Positions 6,357-15,273 of a DNA stretch of 15,446 nt are shown here, piece by piece. Position numbers and translations under genes: made by a program. Position 1 is the first letter of the stretch. Each line of letters begins with the position of its first letter. This DNA is from JANXQE01 sp035294005 (GTDB lineage Bacteria; Verrucomicrobiota; Verrucomicrobiia; Limisphaerales; UBA8199), in NCBI GenBank assembly GCA_035294005.1, contig DATGLT010000083.1:1-15446 (forward strand), given 5' to 3'. The notes beneath the pieces were generated by a model. The model did no database searches, was not told the origin of the DNA, and saw only the letters and a list, made by a program, of their open reading frames with translations.

Positions 6357-6381
6357 ACGGCCTCAACCGGCGGCGGTCCCA

Positions 6382-9300
6382 GTGAACTTGTCCTCTTCGA
6401 ATTGGCTCTGGTTTAAGAAACTGCTCATGTGGATGGCCGGTGTATTTTTGTTCTACACCGTTTTGGGATTTTTCATTTTGCCGCCCATCGCCAGGTCGGT
6501 CGTGATGAAGCAGTTGTCAAAGCGCCTCGACCGCCCGGTCAGCATTCAAACGGTTCGATTGAATCCCTTCATGCTCTCCGGCGGCGTCCAGGGTCTGTTG
6601 ATTAAGGACAGGGATGGGACGCCGCTGGTTTCCTGGAGCGAAGTCTACTTCAATTTTCAGCTCGCCTCCCTGTTTACCCACGCCTGGGTTTTCAAGGAGG
6701 TCAAGCTGTCGCGACCCTTTTTGAATCTCCAGGTAAACGCCGATTACACGCTGAACTTCTCGGAAATCCTCAGGCGCCTCTCGCCAGACATCGGAGCGAC
6801 ACCCACGCGGATCGGCAAATCCCGATCGTGGCGCATCAATCGGCTGATCCTCACCGGCGGGAAAGTGGCTTTCACCGATTGCACATCCCGTGTTGCTTTC
6901 CAAAGAACCGTTTATCCTCTCGAGATGACCCTTACTCATTTCCAAACGGATTCTGATCACAAGAACGCCTTTACCTTTTCCGGCACCTCGGATGGCGGCG
7001 AACGGTTCTCATGGAATGGTTCGTTTTGTTTGGAGCCTCTCCGGTCCGAGGGAGAGATGTCAATCGAGGGCGTCGCCCTGACCACTTACGCCGCGCTGTA
7101 CCAGGATTTGTTTCGCTTCACAATCAAAGACGGCGTTGCGACTCTTCATTCGAACTATCGCTACGAACGGAGCGCCACGGCCGCTGTTTTGGCCGTCACC
7201 AATACCACTTTTGAACTCAAGTCGCTGGAGTTGGTGGAAAAGGACACCGGTCGGCCTGTGCTGCAGGTTTCCAACTTTGTTGTGACCGGGGCCAGTGTGG
7301 ATGCGATGGCTCGAAAGGCCGAGGCCGACACAGTGAGCATGACCGGCGGGCGGTTCGCCTTGGTCCGCAACAAGGACACTTCAGTCAATGCCATTGAATT
7401 GTTGAAGCCGGCCGACTCGGCGCCTGCCGCTCCGGGTGGGATTCTACTGCTGCTGCGCGCAATGACCAATCTGGTGGCGTTGGTATTGAACACCACCAAT
7501 CTCGCCAACGGCACCATCCGCGAGTTCAGCGTCACCAACTGCGCGCTGCATCTGGAAGACCTGGTCAATGCACAACCGGTTCAACTCGATCTCGAGGAGA
7601 TCTCGATTCAGGCGAAGAATCTCTCCAACCGCGCCGGCACGAATGTGACCGCCAACGGCTCCCTCCGCCTGGGCGCTAACGGAACTGCCCGCACGAGCCT
7701 CCGGGCGGGGCTTTCACCGCCCAACGCGGAAGTGGACCTGGCGTTCGATAAACTGAATCTGCTGCCGCTGGCCCCGTACCTTGAACCCTATCTGGATATT
7801 TTCGTATTAGGCAGCAAACTCGGCCTGGCAGGTACCCTCCGATTGAGGAGCACAAAAGATGAGTTACCCCAAGTTCGGTTTCAGGGTGACGCCTGGCTGG
7901 ACGGGTTTTCTCTCGCCGAAGGCTCCGCCACCGAAGGCCTGCTGAAGTGGGATTCCTTGCGGCTGTCCGGCATCGAAGCGAACCTCAATCCGCCGGCGGT
8001 CTTGGTGACGCAGGCCACGTTGGATGACGCGTTTGCCCGTTTGATCATCGAGACCAACCGCACGATTAACCTGATGAGCGCATTACGCCGAGGGGGAACC
8101 AACGTGGCCTCCACCCGGCCCAACAGGGGGGCGGGGGCAGGGGCAGGGATCCAGCCGAGGCTTACTTTGGCTTCCTTGGTCCTATCCAACGCCAACCTCC
8201 ATTTCATCGATCGATCGCTCCACCCAAACGTGAATGTTCTACTGGAGAAACTCAACGGGACCCTCTCTCGTATCTCCGAGGACGATCCGCAGCCGGCGGA
8301 GGTCCATCTGCAAGGCACAATTGATAAGACCGCGCGTGCCGAGATTACAGGAAAGATTAATCCGTGGGATCCAAAACATCCACTGGACGTGAAGGTCTCT
8401 CTTCAAGGCATGGACCTGCTGCCCGAGGATCCTTACTCCAGCAAGTATCTCGGGTTCCGCCTGAAGAAAGGAGAACTGAGCGCGCAGCTCAGTTATCAAA
8501 TTGCCGAGCGGAAGCTTAAATCAGAGAACCGCATTACCCTGGACCAACTGAGCTTGGGGTCAAAAGTGGAGAGTCCCGATGCCACCAGGCTGCCTGTACG
8601 TTTGGCCATTGCGCTGCTCAAAGACCGTGACGGAAGGATTGTGTTGGACCTTCCGGTTAGTGGCAGCCTGGACGATCCGCAATTCAATACCGGGGAAGTG
8701 GTTTACCACGCCCTTGAGACGGTACTCGTTAAGATTGTCGCCTCACCCTTTGCCGCCCTAGGCGCGCTATTTGCAGCCAAAGGCGAGGAACTGAGTTTTC
8801 AGGAGTTTGGCCCCGGCTCGACGAACTTGCTGCCGGCCGCGATCGCAAAGTTGGATATTCTGGCTAAAGGTCTTTATGAGCGCCCGGAATTGCAGTTGGC
8901 GATCGAGGGTAGCACGGACCCGGTAACCGACCTGGCGGCCTTGCGCCTCGAGAAACTGCGCCAACAAACGCCTGTGCAAAGGCCGAATGGGCTGCCGTTC
9001 AACGCCGGGAATGATAGCGCCACCACAACGCCACCAGGTCGCCGGACGTTCTTGAAAGCCGCTCCTGATGAAAAAGGCGCCTTCGCCCTGCGGAGCCCAA
9101 TGGGGTTCCGGCGTCCTGGAACCGCCGGGTCCAAATCCAGTAAAACCAACGTTGTTACTTCGGCAAGAATGTATGCCGACGATAAAGGGGCAACCGCGCT
9201 GATGCAGGTCTTCGCACCGCCGGTGAGCACCGTCGAAGATCCCGATTCCGAGCGCATGCTTTTGGAATCAGTGGCGATCGCGCCAGAAGCGCTTTCCACG

Positions 9301-9432
9301 CTGGCGAGCGAGCGAGCTGAAAATGTGAGAGCCTATCTTATTCAAACGGGAAAAGTGCAACCGCAAAGAATTACAGAGTCGGCCCGGGGCGAAGGTTCCA
9401 AGGGCAGCCGCGTTTACCTGTGGTTGCAATAA
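6382..9432 (+). CDS. DUF748 / AsmA-like envelope protein (1016 aa)
   Basis: This large protein has one N-terminal membrane anchor (about residues 14-35, LLMWMAGVFLFYTVLGFFILP) and a long periplasmic-type, beta-strand-rich body. Right after the anchor comes PPIARSVVMKQLSKRLDRPVSIQTVRLNPF, then VYFNFQLASLFTHAWVFKEVKLSRPFLNLQV. This is the AsmA/DUF748 opening, in which a repeated beta-groove architecture is thought to carry lipids or aid outer-membrane assembly. A second diagnostic part is near residues 803-865 (FGPGSTNLLPAAIAKLDILAKGLYERPELQLAIEGSTD) and the C terminus reads YLIQTGKVQPQRI. A low-complexity Pro/Thr/Ser insertion lies at about 868-950. The start is a GTG at 6382 without a strong ribosome site; an ATG at 6427 would remove the polar residues before the anchor. 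It is the last gene of the co-oriented block beginning at 4446 or 5504. An envelope-maintenance role is inferred from the family. Confidence 0.88.
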   Translation: MNLSSSNWLWFKKLLMWMAGVFLFYTVLGFFILPPIARSVVMKQLSKRLDRPVSIQTVRLNPFMLSGGVQGLLIKDRDGTPLVSWSEVYFNFQLASLFTHAWVFKEVKLSRPFLNLQVNADYTLNFSEILRRLSPDIGATPTRIGKSRSWRINRLILTGGKVAFTDCTSRVAFQRTVYPLEMTLTHFQTDSDHKNAFTFSGTSDGGERFSWNGSFCLEPLRSEGEMSIEGVALTTYAALYQDLFRFTIKDGVATLHSNYRYERSATAAVLAVTNTTFELKSLELVEKDTGRPVLQVSNFVVTGASVDAMARKAEADTVSMTGGRFALVRNKDTSVNAIELLKPADSAPAAPGGILLLLRAMTNLVALVLNTTNLANGTIREFSVTNCALHLEDLVNAQPVQLDLEEISIQAKNLSNRAGTNVTANGSLRLGANGTARTSLRAGLSPPNAEVDLAFDKLNLLPLAPYLEPYLDIFVLGSKLGLAGTLRLRSTKDELPQVRFQGDAWLDGFSLAEGSATEGLLKWDSLRLSGIEANLNPPAVLVTQATLDDAFARLIIETNRTINLMSALRRGGTNVASTRPNRGAGAGAGIQPRLTLASLVLSNANLHFIDRSLHPNVNVLLEKLNGTLSRISEDDPQPAEVHLQGTIDKTARAEITGKINPWDPKHPLDVKVSLQGMDLLPEDPYSSKYLGFRLKKGELSAQLSYQIAERKLKSENRITLDQLSLGSKVESPDATRLPVRLAIALLKDRDGRIVLDLPVSGSLDDPQFNTGEVVYHALETVLVKIVASPFAALGALFAAKGEELSFQEFGPGSTNLLPAAIAKLDILAKGLYERPELQLAIEGSTDPVTDLAALRLEKLRQQTPVQRPNGLPFNAGNDSATTTPPGRRTFLKAAPDEKGAFALRSPMGFRRPGTAGSKSSKTNVVTSARMYADDKGATALMQVFAPPVSTVEDPDSERMLLESVAIAPEALSTLASERAENVRAYLIQTGKVQPQRITESARGEGSKGSRVYLWLQ

Positions 9433-9656
9433 ACGAGCCGCTTCGAGTCACCTCCCGGCATATTTCGAGGGATTCCTTATCCGGTCAAGCCGCTCGGTTT
9501 CAAATTGGTGCCGGGTGATTTGCCGCCGCCTTTCTTGCAGAGCGCGCGAAATAGTCTTAGGCAGCTGCCAGACTTGTCTGGCGAGGTTCACGATTAGCTG
9601 CCGGATGATCAGCAGGGTTTGCATAAAAATGGGGTGCCTCCGCGGCTGGACGGCGG

Positions 9657-10781
9657 TTATCGCGGTGCGTCGGGTTTAAGGAGGGCTCCGGAAGATGGCG
9701 AAAAGCCATGCATGTCCATCTCCATTCGGCTCCAGTTGTTAGCATAGTGTTTCGCCGTTTCCAAAGTCACATACCTTGCTTTAAAAAGCTGCATGAGATA
9801 CTGGTCGAAGCTATGCATGCCCTCGTTGACCGAGGCTTCAATGTTGCTGGCCAGGAGGGCCAGGTCATTGCGCGCCACGGCGTCCTGGGTGCCGACATTG
9901 CGCTTCATGATTTCCAGGCAGGGAATCCGTTTGCCGGAGGAGCTTGGGATCAGCCGCTGGCAGATCATGGCATTGAGACTGCGCGCCAATAGCGCGCTGG
10001 CGTTCGCTTGTTCCGGCGCTGGGTAGAACTCCCGGATGCGGTCAATGGCCCGCGGCACGGAGTCGGCATGCAGCGTGGTCATCACCAAGTGGCCTGTTTC
10101 AGCGGCTTGCATCGCGGCCAGAGTGCTGTCCGCATCGCGAATCTCCCCCAGGAAGATGACCTCGGGATCCTGCCGCACGGCATTGCGGATTCCATCGGCG
10201 AAGCTGTCGGTATCGACGCCGACCTCGCGCTGTTCAAACTGGCACTTATCCTCTTCGAAAAGGTACTCGATGGGATCCTCGATGGTGATGATGCGCAATG
10301 CCAGCGTCTCGTTGAGCCGCTGCAGCAAGGCACGAACCGTCGTGCTCTTACCTTGGCCCGACGCGCCGGTCACGATGAATAGACCGCGTGGCTCTTTCAC
10401 CAAATCGGCCATGGTATCCGGCAACTCCAGGTCTTGAAGTTTGAGCATGTGCTGCGGTACGACGCGGAACGAGCAGGACTGTTTGCCCTGCTGCTTGCTG
10501 AAATTCGCTCGATAGCGGATCGGCCCGCAGAGGAAGCTTAGATCCATTTCGTGTTGCTTCTCGATGCGCTCGTAGATGGAGTTCGAAAATGCCTGATGCA
10601 GCATCCTCATAATGTCATCATTGGTGGGCGCCGGGAATTGCTCTGCGGCAATTCGCTGGAGTTTACCATCCTGGCGGGTCGAGTAACGCCGGTCGGCTTG
10701 AGTATGGAGATCAGTGACCTTTCGTTCGGAAGACCAAACGAGGATCCTTCCCAGCTCGGTCGTTGGATCAACGCGTTCCAT
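9657..10781 (-). CDS. PilT/PilU-type type IV pilus ATPase
   Basis: This 374-aa secretion-type AAA+ ATPase shows Walker A GASGQGKST at 139-147, the Asp box TIEDPIEY at 166-173, Walker B VIFLGEIRD at 208-216, and the His box TGHLVMTTLH at 229-238. The N-terminal PAS-like domain (about 1-115, DLHTQADRRYS) and length fit PilT/PilU rather than PilB, and there is no Cys4 zinc site. PilT-like ATPases sit at the base of type IV pili and drive retraction. The usual C-terminal AIRNLIREGK motif is not recognisable: the aligned part reads AVARNDLALLASN, before EGMHSFDQYL. That makes a PilU-like paralogue or a repurposed member possible, so I give no gene symbol. No other pilus genes are nearby. The ATG at 10781 has no strong ribosome site. 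It is divergent from the slipin gene. Confidence 0.9.
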   Translation of the reverse strand: MERVDPTTELGRILVWSSERKVTDLHTQADRRYSTRQDGKLQRIAAEQFPAPTNDDIMRMLHQAFSNSIYERIEKQHEMDLSFLCGPIRYRANFSKQQGKQSCSFRVVPQHMLKLQDLELPDTMADLVKEPRGLFIVTGASGQGKSTTVRALLQRLNETLALRIITIEDPIEYLFEEDKCQFEQREVGVDTDSFADGIRNAVRQDPEVIFLGEIRDADSTLAAMQAAETGHLVMTTLHADSVPRAIDRIREFYPAPEQANASALLARSLNAMICQRLIPSSSGKRIPCLEIMKRNVGTQDAVARNDLALLASNIEASVNEGMHSFDQYLMQLFKARYVTLETAKHYANNWSRMEMDMHGFSPSSGALLKPDAPR

Positions 10782-11096
10782 ATTTCAAGGACTGAGCTTG
10801 AACCGTACCGCGTCTTTTATTCTTTGGATTGAATGCCCTTCAAGGCCTTAGAGATGCCAAAGGTCGAGGCGTGTTTCTTTCCCGCTACCTTTCGTGCAAA
10901 GCGCATTGCAAGGGTGGCATAGCTCCGCAATTTGCACGATTCCAGCAGGCGAACACACTTTGAGGTAAAGCTCGTTAGATGCGAATCGCGGTTAAACCTC
11001 AGTGACTTGGAACTTTTCAGGCGGGAAAGGTACCCCACCTGCTGGTGATAAGCGTTGGGCGTAAAGCAAAGAAACCGCAGAAAATGTAACGACATA
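10782..11096. other. Divergent intergenic region, possible decayed gene
   Basis: This 315-nt gap separates the minus-strand ATPase gene from the plus-strand slipin gene and should hold both promoters. A minus-strand frame is open from an ATG at 11095 to 10817, about 92 aa, containing LRSYATLAMRFARKVAGKKHASTFGISKALKGI, a basic and mildly protein-like translation. It lacks a ribosome site and its start overlaps the slipin start region, so I do not call it a gene. I saw no convincing promoter boxes or palindromes. Confidence 0.4.
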
Positions 11097-11870
11097 ATGC
11101 CAGACCTTTCGTTCTTAACTAAAGTGGTTCCAGCAATGGTGGTGCTGATCATCCTGTTGGCAGTCATCGTGCCTCAGGCCATCCGCATTCTCCGCGAATA
11201 CGAGCGCGGGGTTATTTTCCGGCTCGGCAAATTGCTGAGCGCCAAAGGGCCTGGCTTGATTCTCCTCATCCCGGCCGTGGATCGGATGGTGAAGATGGAC
11301 CTGCGGGTGGTCACCATCGATGTCTCCAAGCAAGAGATCATGACCCGCGACAATGTGCCCGCAACCGTGGACGCGGTGGTTTATTTCCGGGTTGTGGACC
11401 CTATCGCCGCTGTGGTCAAGGTAGAGAACTTCTGGAAGGCCACTTCACTCATCGCACAGACCACCCTGAGAAGCGTTCTCGGCCAGGCCGCGTTGGATGA
11501 CTTGCTCTCGCAGCGGGACGTGATCAATCAGAAGTTGCAGGAGATTATCGACCGCCAAACCGAACCGTGGGGTATCAAGGTTACCGCCGTCGAGGTAAAG
11601 GATGTGGCGCTGCCCGACAGCATGAAACGAGCGATGGCTAAACAAGCCGAGGCTGAACGAGAGAGGCGCGCAAAGATTGTTAACGCTGAGGGTGAATTCC
11701 AAGCCGCCGAGAAGATGGTGCAGGCAGCGGCTTTGATCAGCAAGGAGCCAATCGCGCTGCAACTCCGGTTCCTCCAGACGATGCGCGAAATTTCCAGCGA
11801 GCACAACACAACCACATTCCTGCCAGTCCCCATTGATTTGTTCTCGCCGTTCCTGAAGGGAAAGACGTAG
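11097..11870 (+). CDS. Slipin family SPFH/band 7 membrane protein
   Basis: The protein is 257 aa from the ATG at 11097. An upstream in-frame ATG at 11055 would add 14 basic residues (MGVKQRNRRKCNDI) that do not fit the family. A single N-terminal hydrophobic segment (about residues 10-27) anchors it. The SPFH domain runs from about 32 to 195: REYERGVIFRLGKL, GPGLILLIPAVDRM, DLRVVTIDVSKQEIMTRDNVPATVDAVVYFRV and GIKVTAVEVKDVALPD. A charged helix follows (MAKQAEAERERRAKIVNAEGEFQAAEKM), the coiled coil through which these proteins oligomerise. Slipins/stomatins form membrane microdomain scaffolds and are often paired with an NfeD protease; no nfeD gene is visible in this window. The gene stands alone, followed by 242 nt without a gene. 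Only weak purine-rich sequence (GAAACCGCAGAAAATG) precedes the start. Confidence 0.92.
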   Translation: MPDLSFLTKVVPAMVVLIILLAVIVPQAIRILREYERGVIFRLGKLLSAKGPGLILLIPAVDRMVKMDLRVVTIDVSKQEIMTRDNVPATVDAVVYFRVVDPIAAVVKVENFWKATSLIAQTTLRSVLGQAALDDLLSQRDVINQKLQEIIDRQTEPWGIKVTAVEVKDVALPDSMKRAMAKQAEAERERRAKIVNAEGEFQAAEKMVQAAALISKEPIALQLRFLQTMREISSEHNTTTFLPVPIDLFSPFLKGKT

Positions 11871-12112
11871 CCGGGCACGACGGCAACCATGATCTAAACG
11901 GCCTGGGAACATTCAAGCAGGCCGCGGCAGGAAGCATAAATGGCTGACCGGTTGGCCGATCCCACCATCGGACACGTACACTATTCCATTACGGGTTTGG
12001 GAAAAGCGTGCCTCGGAGTTTGCTAAATCTTCAACGGCGAGGCATGGTGGTGTTCCCTTCGGACAAATTATCACGCCGCAGGTGAAGCAATCATCAACGA
12101 AAGTTACATACC

Positions 12113-12238
12113 ATGGGCGATAAATCCCCCAAAGCCGTGAACAAGCACGCAAGCCAGAAGAAAACCAAAGCCAGTAGCGAACAGCAAAAGAGAAACCAGG
12201 CCATCGCTGCGAAACAGGCGGCCGGCAAAAAGAAGTAA
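12113..12238 (+). CDS. Tiny lysine-rich DKSPK-type protein (41 aa)
   Basis: This 41-aa frame reads MGDKSPKAVNKHASQKKTKA and continues SSEQQKRNQAIAAKQAAGKKK before TAA at 12236-12238. It is almost entirely polar, strongly basic and rich in Lys, Gln, Ser and Ala, so it is probably disordered. I recognise the type as a small conserved hypothetical protein common in Verrucomicrobiota and some related bacteria (MGDKSPKxxxKxxxQK). That recognition is from memory and its function is unknown. Binding to nucleic acid or membrane is only a guess from charge. The upstream bases (CATCAACGAAAGTTACATACC) give at best a GAAAG-like ribosome site. It stands alone between the slipin gene and a hairpin-rich gap. 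Confidence 0.72.
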   Translation: MGDKSPKAVNKHASQKKTKASSEQQKRNQAIAAKQAAGKKK

Positions 12239-12268
12239 TCCGTATTGGGGCCTCGGGAGCGTCAAGCG

Positions 12269-12329
12269 GCGGGGACGGCTCGACGCGGCGCTCGGGGCGA
12301 CGGTATATGCGGGGACCAGCCGTCCCCGC
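12269..12329. repeat. GC-rich palindromic repeat (GCGGGGAC / GTCCCCGC)
   Basis: GCGGGGAC at 12309-12316 pairs perfectly with GTCCCCGC at 12322-12329 around the loop CAGCC. An alternative left arm, GCGGGGACGGCT at 12269-12280, pairs over 12 bp with AGCCGTCCCCGC at 12318-12329. The two hairpins are mutually exclusive because they share the right arm. No T-tract follows. It resembles the GTCCC-based palindromes at 2919-3489 in style but not in sequence. Confidence 0.65.
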
Positions 12330-12452
12330 GCCTTCCTCATCTGCCTTCCGCTCGGAGCCTCGACCACCTCATCGACCCCTCAGCCCAGCGAATTGAGGCA
12401 GTGGCTGAACTGCGAATTTTGCGCGATTCGATAAGGCCCCGGTTTTTGCGAG

Positions 12453-12538
12453 AGCAGAAGCCTTTCGCAATGACCGGCATCGCTTCGGTTCTTGCCTTGA
12501 AGCACATTGGCGCCGGCCGATTCGGGCAGGCTTCTGCT
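12453..12538. repeat. 11-bp inverted repeat downstream of rpoZ
   Basis: AGCAGAAGCCT at 12453-12463 is the exact reverse complement of AGGCTTCTGCT at 12528-12538, with 64 nt between. On the minus strand it begins 4 nt after the rpoZ stop codon, so it would form the base of a long stem in the rpoZ 3' UTR. There is no T-tract, so it is not a classical terminator. Confidence 0.5.
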
Positions 12539-12542
12539 TTAG

Positions 12543-12815
12543 CTAAACCTTTGTCCAGTGCTGAGGCCGTCGGCGATTTTTTCCCGTCGGACGAGTGAGC
12601 GCAATGAACTCGGGCATCTCGAAACTCATTTTATCCTCGATGATTTCAGTCAGGGCAATGTCCGAGACACTCATCGTGGCGCTCTCGGCTACCAGGGGCA
12701 GGCACCTGCCTCCATGGCCGGAGTTTATCTGGCGAACACGTTGCGAAACCATGTTGATCAGAACATGGGGATTCAGGACGACTTCCAAAGCTTTTTTGAC
12801 AAGAATGGGGTTCAT
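12543..12815 (-). CDS. rpoZ: DNA-directed RNA polymerase omega subunit
   Basis: This 90-aa minus-strand protein matches the omega pattern. MNPILVKKALEVVLNPHVLINMVSQRVRQINSG corresponds to the first helices, where MVSQRVRQINSG at 22-33 compares with the VAARRARQMQxGG of enterobacterial omega. DIALTEIIEDKM at 52-63 corresponds to the conserved VIALREIEEG segment that contacts beta-prime. Omega promotes assembly and stability of RNA polymerase. Length is normal for the family, with a short basic tail, RPTGKNRRRPQHWTKV. The start is the ATG at 12815 without a good ribosome site. The plus-strand frame over the same bases is less protein-like. It lies 79 nt downstream of groEL on the same strand with no intrinsic terminator between them, so part of its transcription may come from the groESL promoter (inference). 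Confidence 0.78.
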   Translation of the reverse strand: MNPILVKKALEVVLNPHVLINMVSQRVRQINSGHGGRCLPLVAESATMSVSDIALTEIIEDKMSFEMPEFIALTRPTGKNRRRPQHWTKV

Positions 12816-12894
12816 AATTTTAGAATTCGGCAGGCATTGCTTTGATAGCGTGCCAGCCCAGTAGGATGGAGGTGGTTAGATTTAAGACGGCAGC

Positions 12895-14520
<1,626 letters not shown>

Positions 14521-14550
14521 ATAAATGAGATAGGGATTGTTAAAGTGGAT

Positions 14551-14567
14551 CTCGAACGTTGTTCGAG
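14551..14567 (-). promoter_or_regulatory. Hairpin in the groES-groEL spacer
   Basis: CTCGAAC and GTTCGAG form a perfect 7-bp stem with a 3-nt loop inside the 56-nt space between the groES stop (14577) and the groEL start (14520). There is no T-tract, so it is not an intrinsic terminator. In Agrobacterium, transcripts of this operon are cleaved at a stem-loop between the two genes; a similar processing or mRNA-stability role is possible here but not shown. Confidence 0.5.
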
Positions 14568-14576
14568 GTTTGGAAA

Positions 14577-14870
14577 TTATTCGAACACAGCCAGAACGTC
14601 GTCCGAGCTAAGAATCTTGTATTCCTTGCCCTGCAACTTTACTTCCGTTCCGCCGTATCGGGAGACTAGCAGGCGGTCGCCTTTTTTCATTTCAAAGGGG
14701 ACCTTCTTGCCATGCTCGTCGGTTTTCCCGGTCCCAAGAGCCACCACCCTGCTTTCCATGGGTTTTTCCTTGGCGGTGTCGGGAATAACAATGCCGCCCT
14801 TTTTAATTTCTTTGTCTTCGACGGCTTCGACGAGGATTCGATCACCGATTGGCCTGATATTTAATGTCAT
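14577..14870 (-). CDS. groES: Co-chaperonin GroES (10 kDa)
   Basis: This 97-aa protein forms the heptameric lid of the GroEL chamber. It begins MTLNIRPIGDRILVEAVEDK, and the mobile loop that binds GroEL lies at about residues 17-33, with the key GGIVIPD segment at 25-31. KVPFEMKKGDRLLVSRYGGTEVKLQGKEYKILSSDDVLAVFE completes the beta-barrel, and the length is standard. The ATG at 14870 has no clear ribosome site (upstream AGAACTAGCACATT). It is the first gene of a groES-groEL unit on the minus strand. The 576 nt upstream contain no CIRCE element, so control by HrcA through CIRCE is not supported. Confidence 0.98.
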   Translation of the reverse strand: MTLNIRPIGDRILVEAVEDKEIKKGGIVIPDTAKEKPMESRVVALGTGKTDEHGKKVPFEMKKGDRLLVSRYGGTEVKLQGKEYKILSSDDVLAVFE

Positions 14871-15148
14871 AATGTGCTAGTTCTAACTTCTTGACGATTC
14901 AATTGGCTCTACCCACCTTGCGCTCACTCCAAAGCTATCATGCAGGTGACCCGCCGCGAGAAAACCATCCGAACACTTCTTAGCAGGGGCGGTGCCACCC
15001 GCCGGATGTTAACAGCAAGCAGTTCGTGGTGAGCGGCTTGAGGCAAATTCTAACTTATCGGACGTTTCCTGAAGACGGCAACATCATTGCAATTTGCCTG
15101 ATGCGCCATAGAACATCGTGCACTTTGCGGATCGCACAGAGCATATTC

Positions 15149-15169
15149 GGATCAGCGAACCGGTTCGTG
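15149..15169. repeat. Palindromic element 1 (GGATCAG-CGAACCGGTTCG-TG)
   Basis: The core CGAACCGGTTCG at 15156-15167 is a perfect 12-bp palindrome. It is preceded by GGATCAG and followed by TG, exactly as in the related element at 15274. The pair shares the 12-mer GGATCAGCGAAC and the 7-mer GTTCGTG, and differs only in the centre (CG versus GGCC). Confidence 0.6.
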
Positions 15170-15250
15170 TATTGAACGGGCAGTCACGCTCGGTTTTCGT
15201 GAGGCTTGCTTTGATCAGATTTATCGCATAAGGTCAATGGCATGAGGCAT

Positions 15251-15269
15251 TTGAGTGGAGAACACTCAA
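15251..15269. repeat. Inverted repeat TTGAGTG-N5-CACTCAA
   Basis: The arms TTGAGTG (15251-15257) and CACTCAA (15263-15269) are exact, with spacer GAGAA. It lies 4 nt before palindromic element 2. It is not CIRCE, whose arms read TTAGCACTC and GAGTGCTAA with a 9-nt spacer. Confidence 0.5.
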
Positions 15270-15273
15270 GTTT

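Larger units (their letters stand above)
12239..12542. other. Non-coding gap with inverted repeats
   Basis: This 304-nt gap lies between convergent genes, the tiny basic protein gene (+) and rpoZ (-). A plus-strand frame through it is Arg/Ala/Pro-rich and not protein-like. It carries two inverted-repeat elements, at 12269-12329 and 12453-12538, and no T-tract typical of an intrinsic terminator. Confidence 0.55.

Noticed and set aside
9433..9597. In-frame open stretch of 54 codons directly after the DUF748 stop, as possible read-through
   Set aside because: No recoding signal, no start codon and no family resemblance. Open frames of this length occur by chance in GC-rich DNA.
10817..11095. 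Minus-strand frame of about 92 aa between the PilT-like gene and the slipin gene
   Set aside because: No ribosome site, its start overlaps the slipin start, and nothing recognisable; it may be chance or decayed.
11900..11923. Terminator after the slipin gene (GGCCTG/CAGGCC)
   Set aside because: A 6-bp stem with a 12-nt loop and no T-tract is too weak to call.
12245..12598. Plus-strand 117-aa frame after the tiny basic gene
   Set aside because: It starts in a GC-rich palindrome, has an Arg/Ala/Pro-rich translation, and runs into the 3' end of rpoZ on the other strand.
12595..12864. Plus-strand frames opposite rpoZ
   Set aside because: The minus-strand frame matches the omega subunit pattern; the plus-strand readings are shadows.
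14871..14960. CIRCE heat-shock operator upstream of groES
   Set aside because: Only a fragment CTAGCAC is present. The second arm and the 9-nt spacing are missing.
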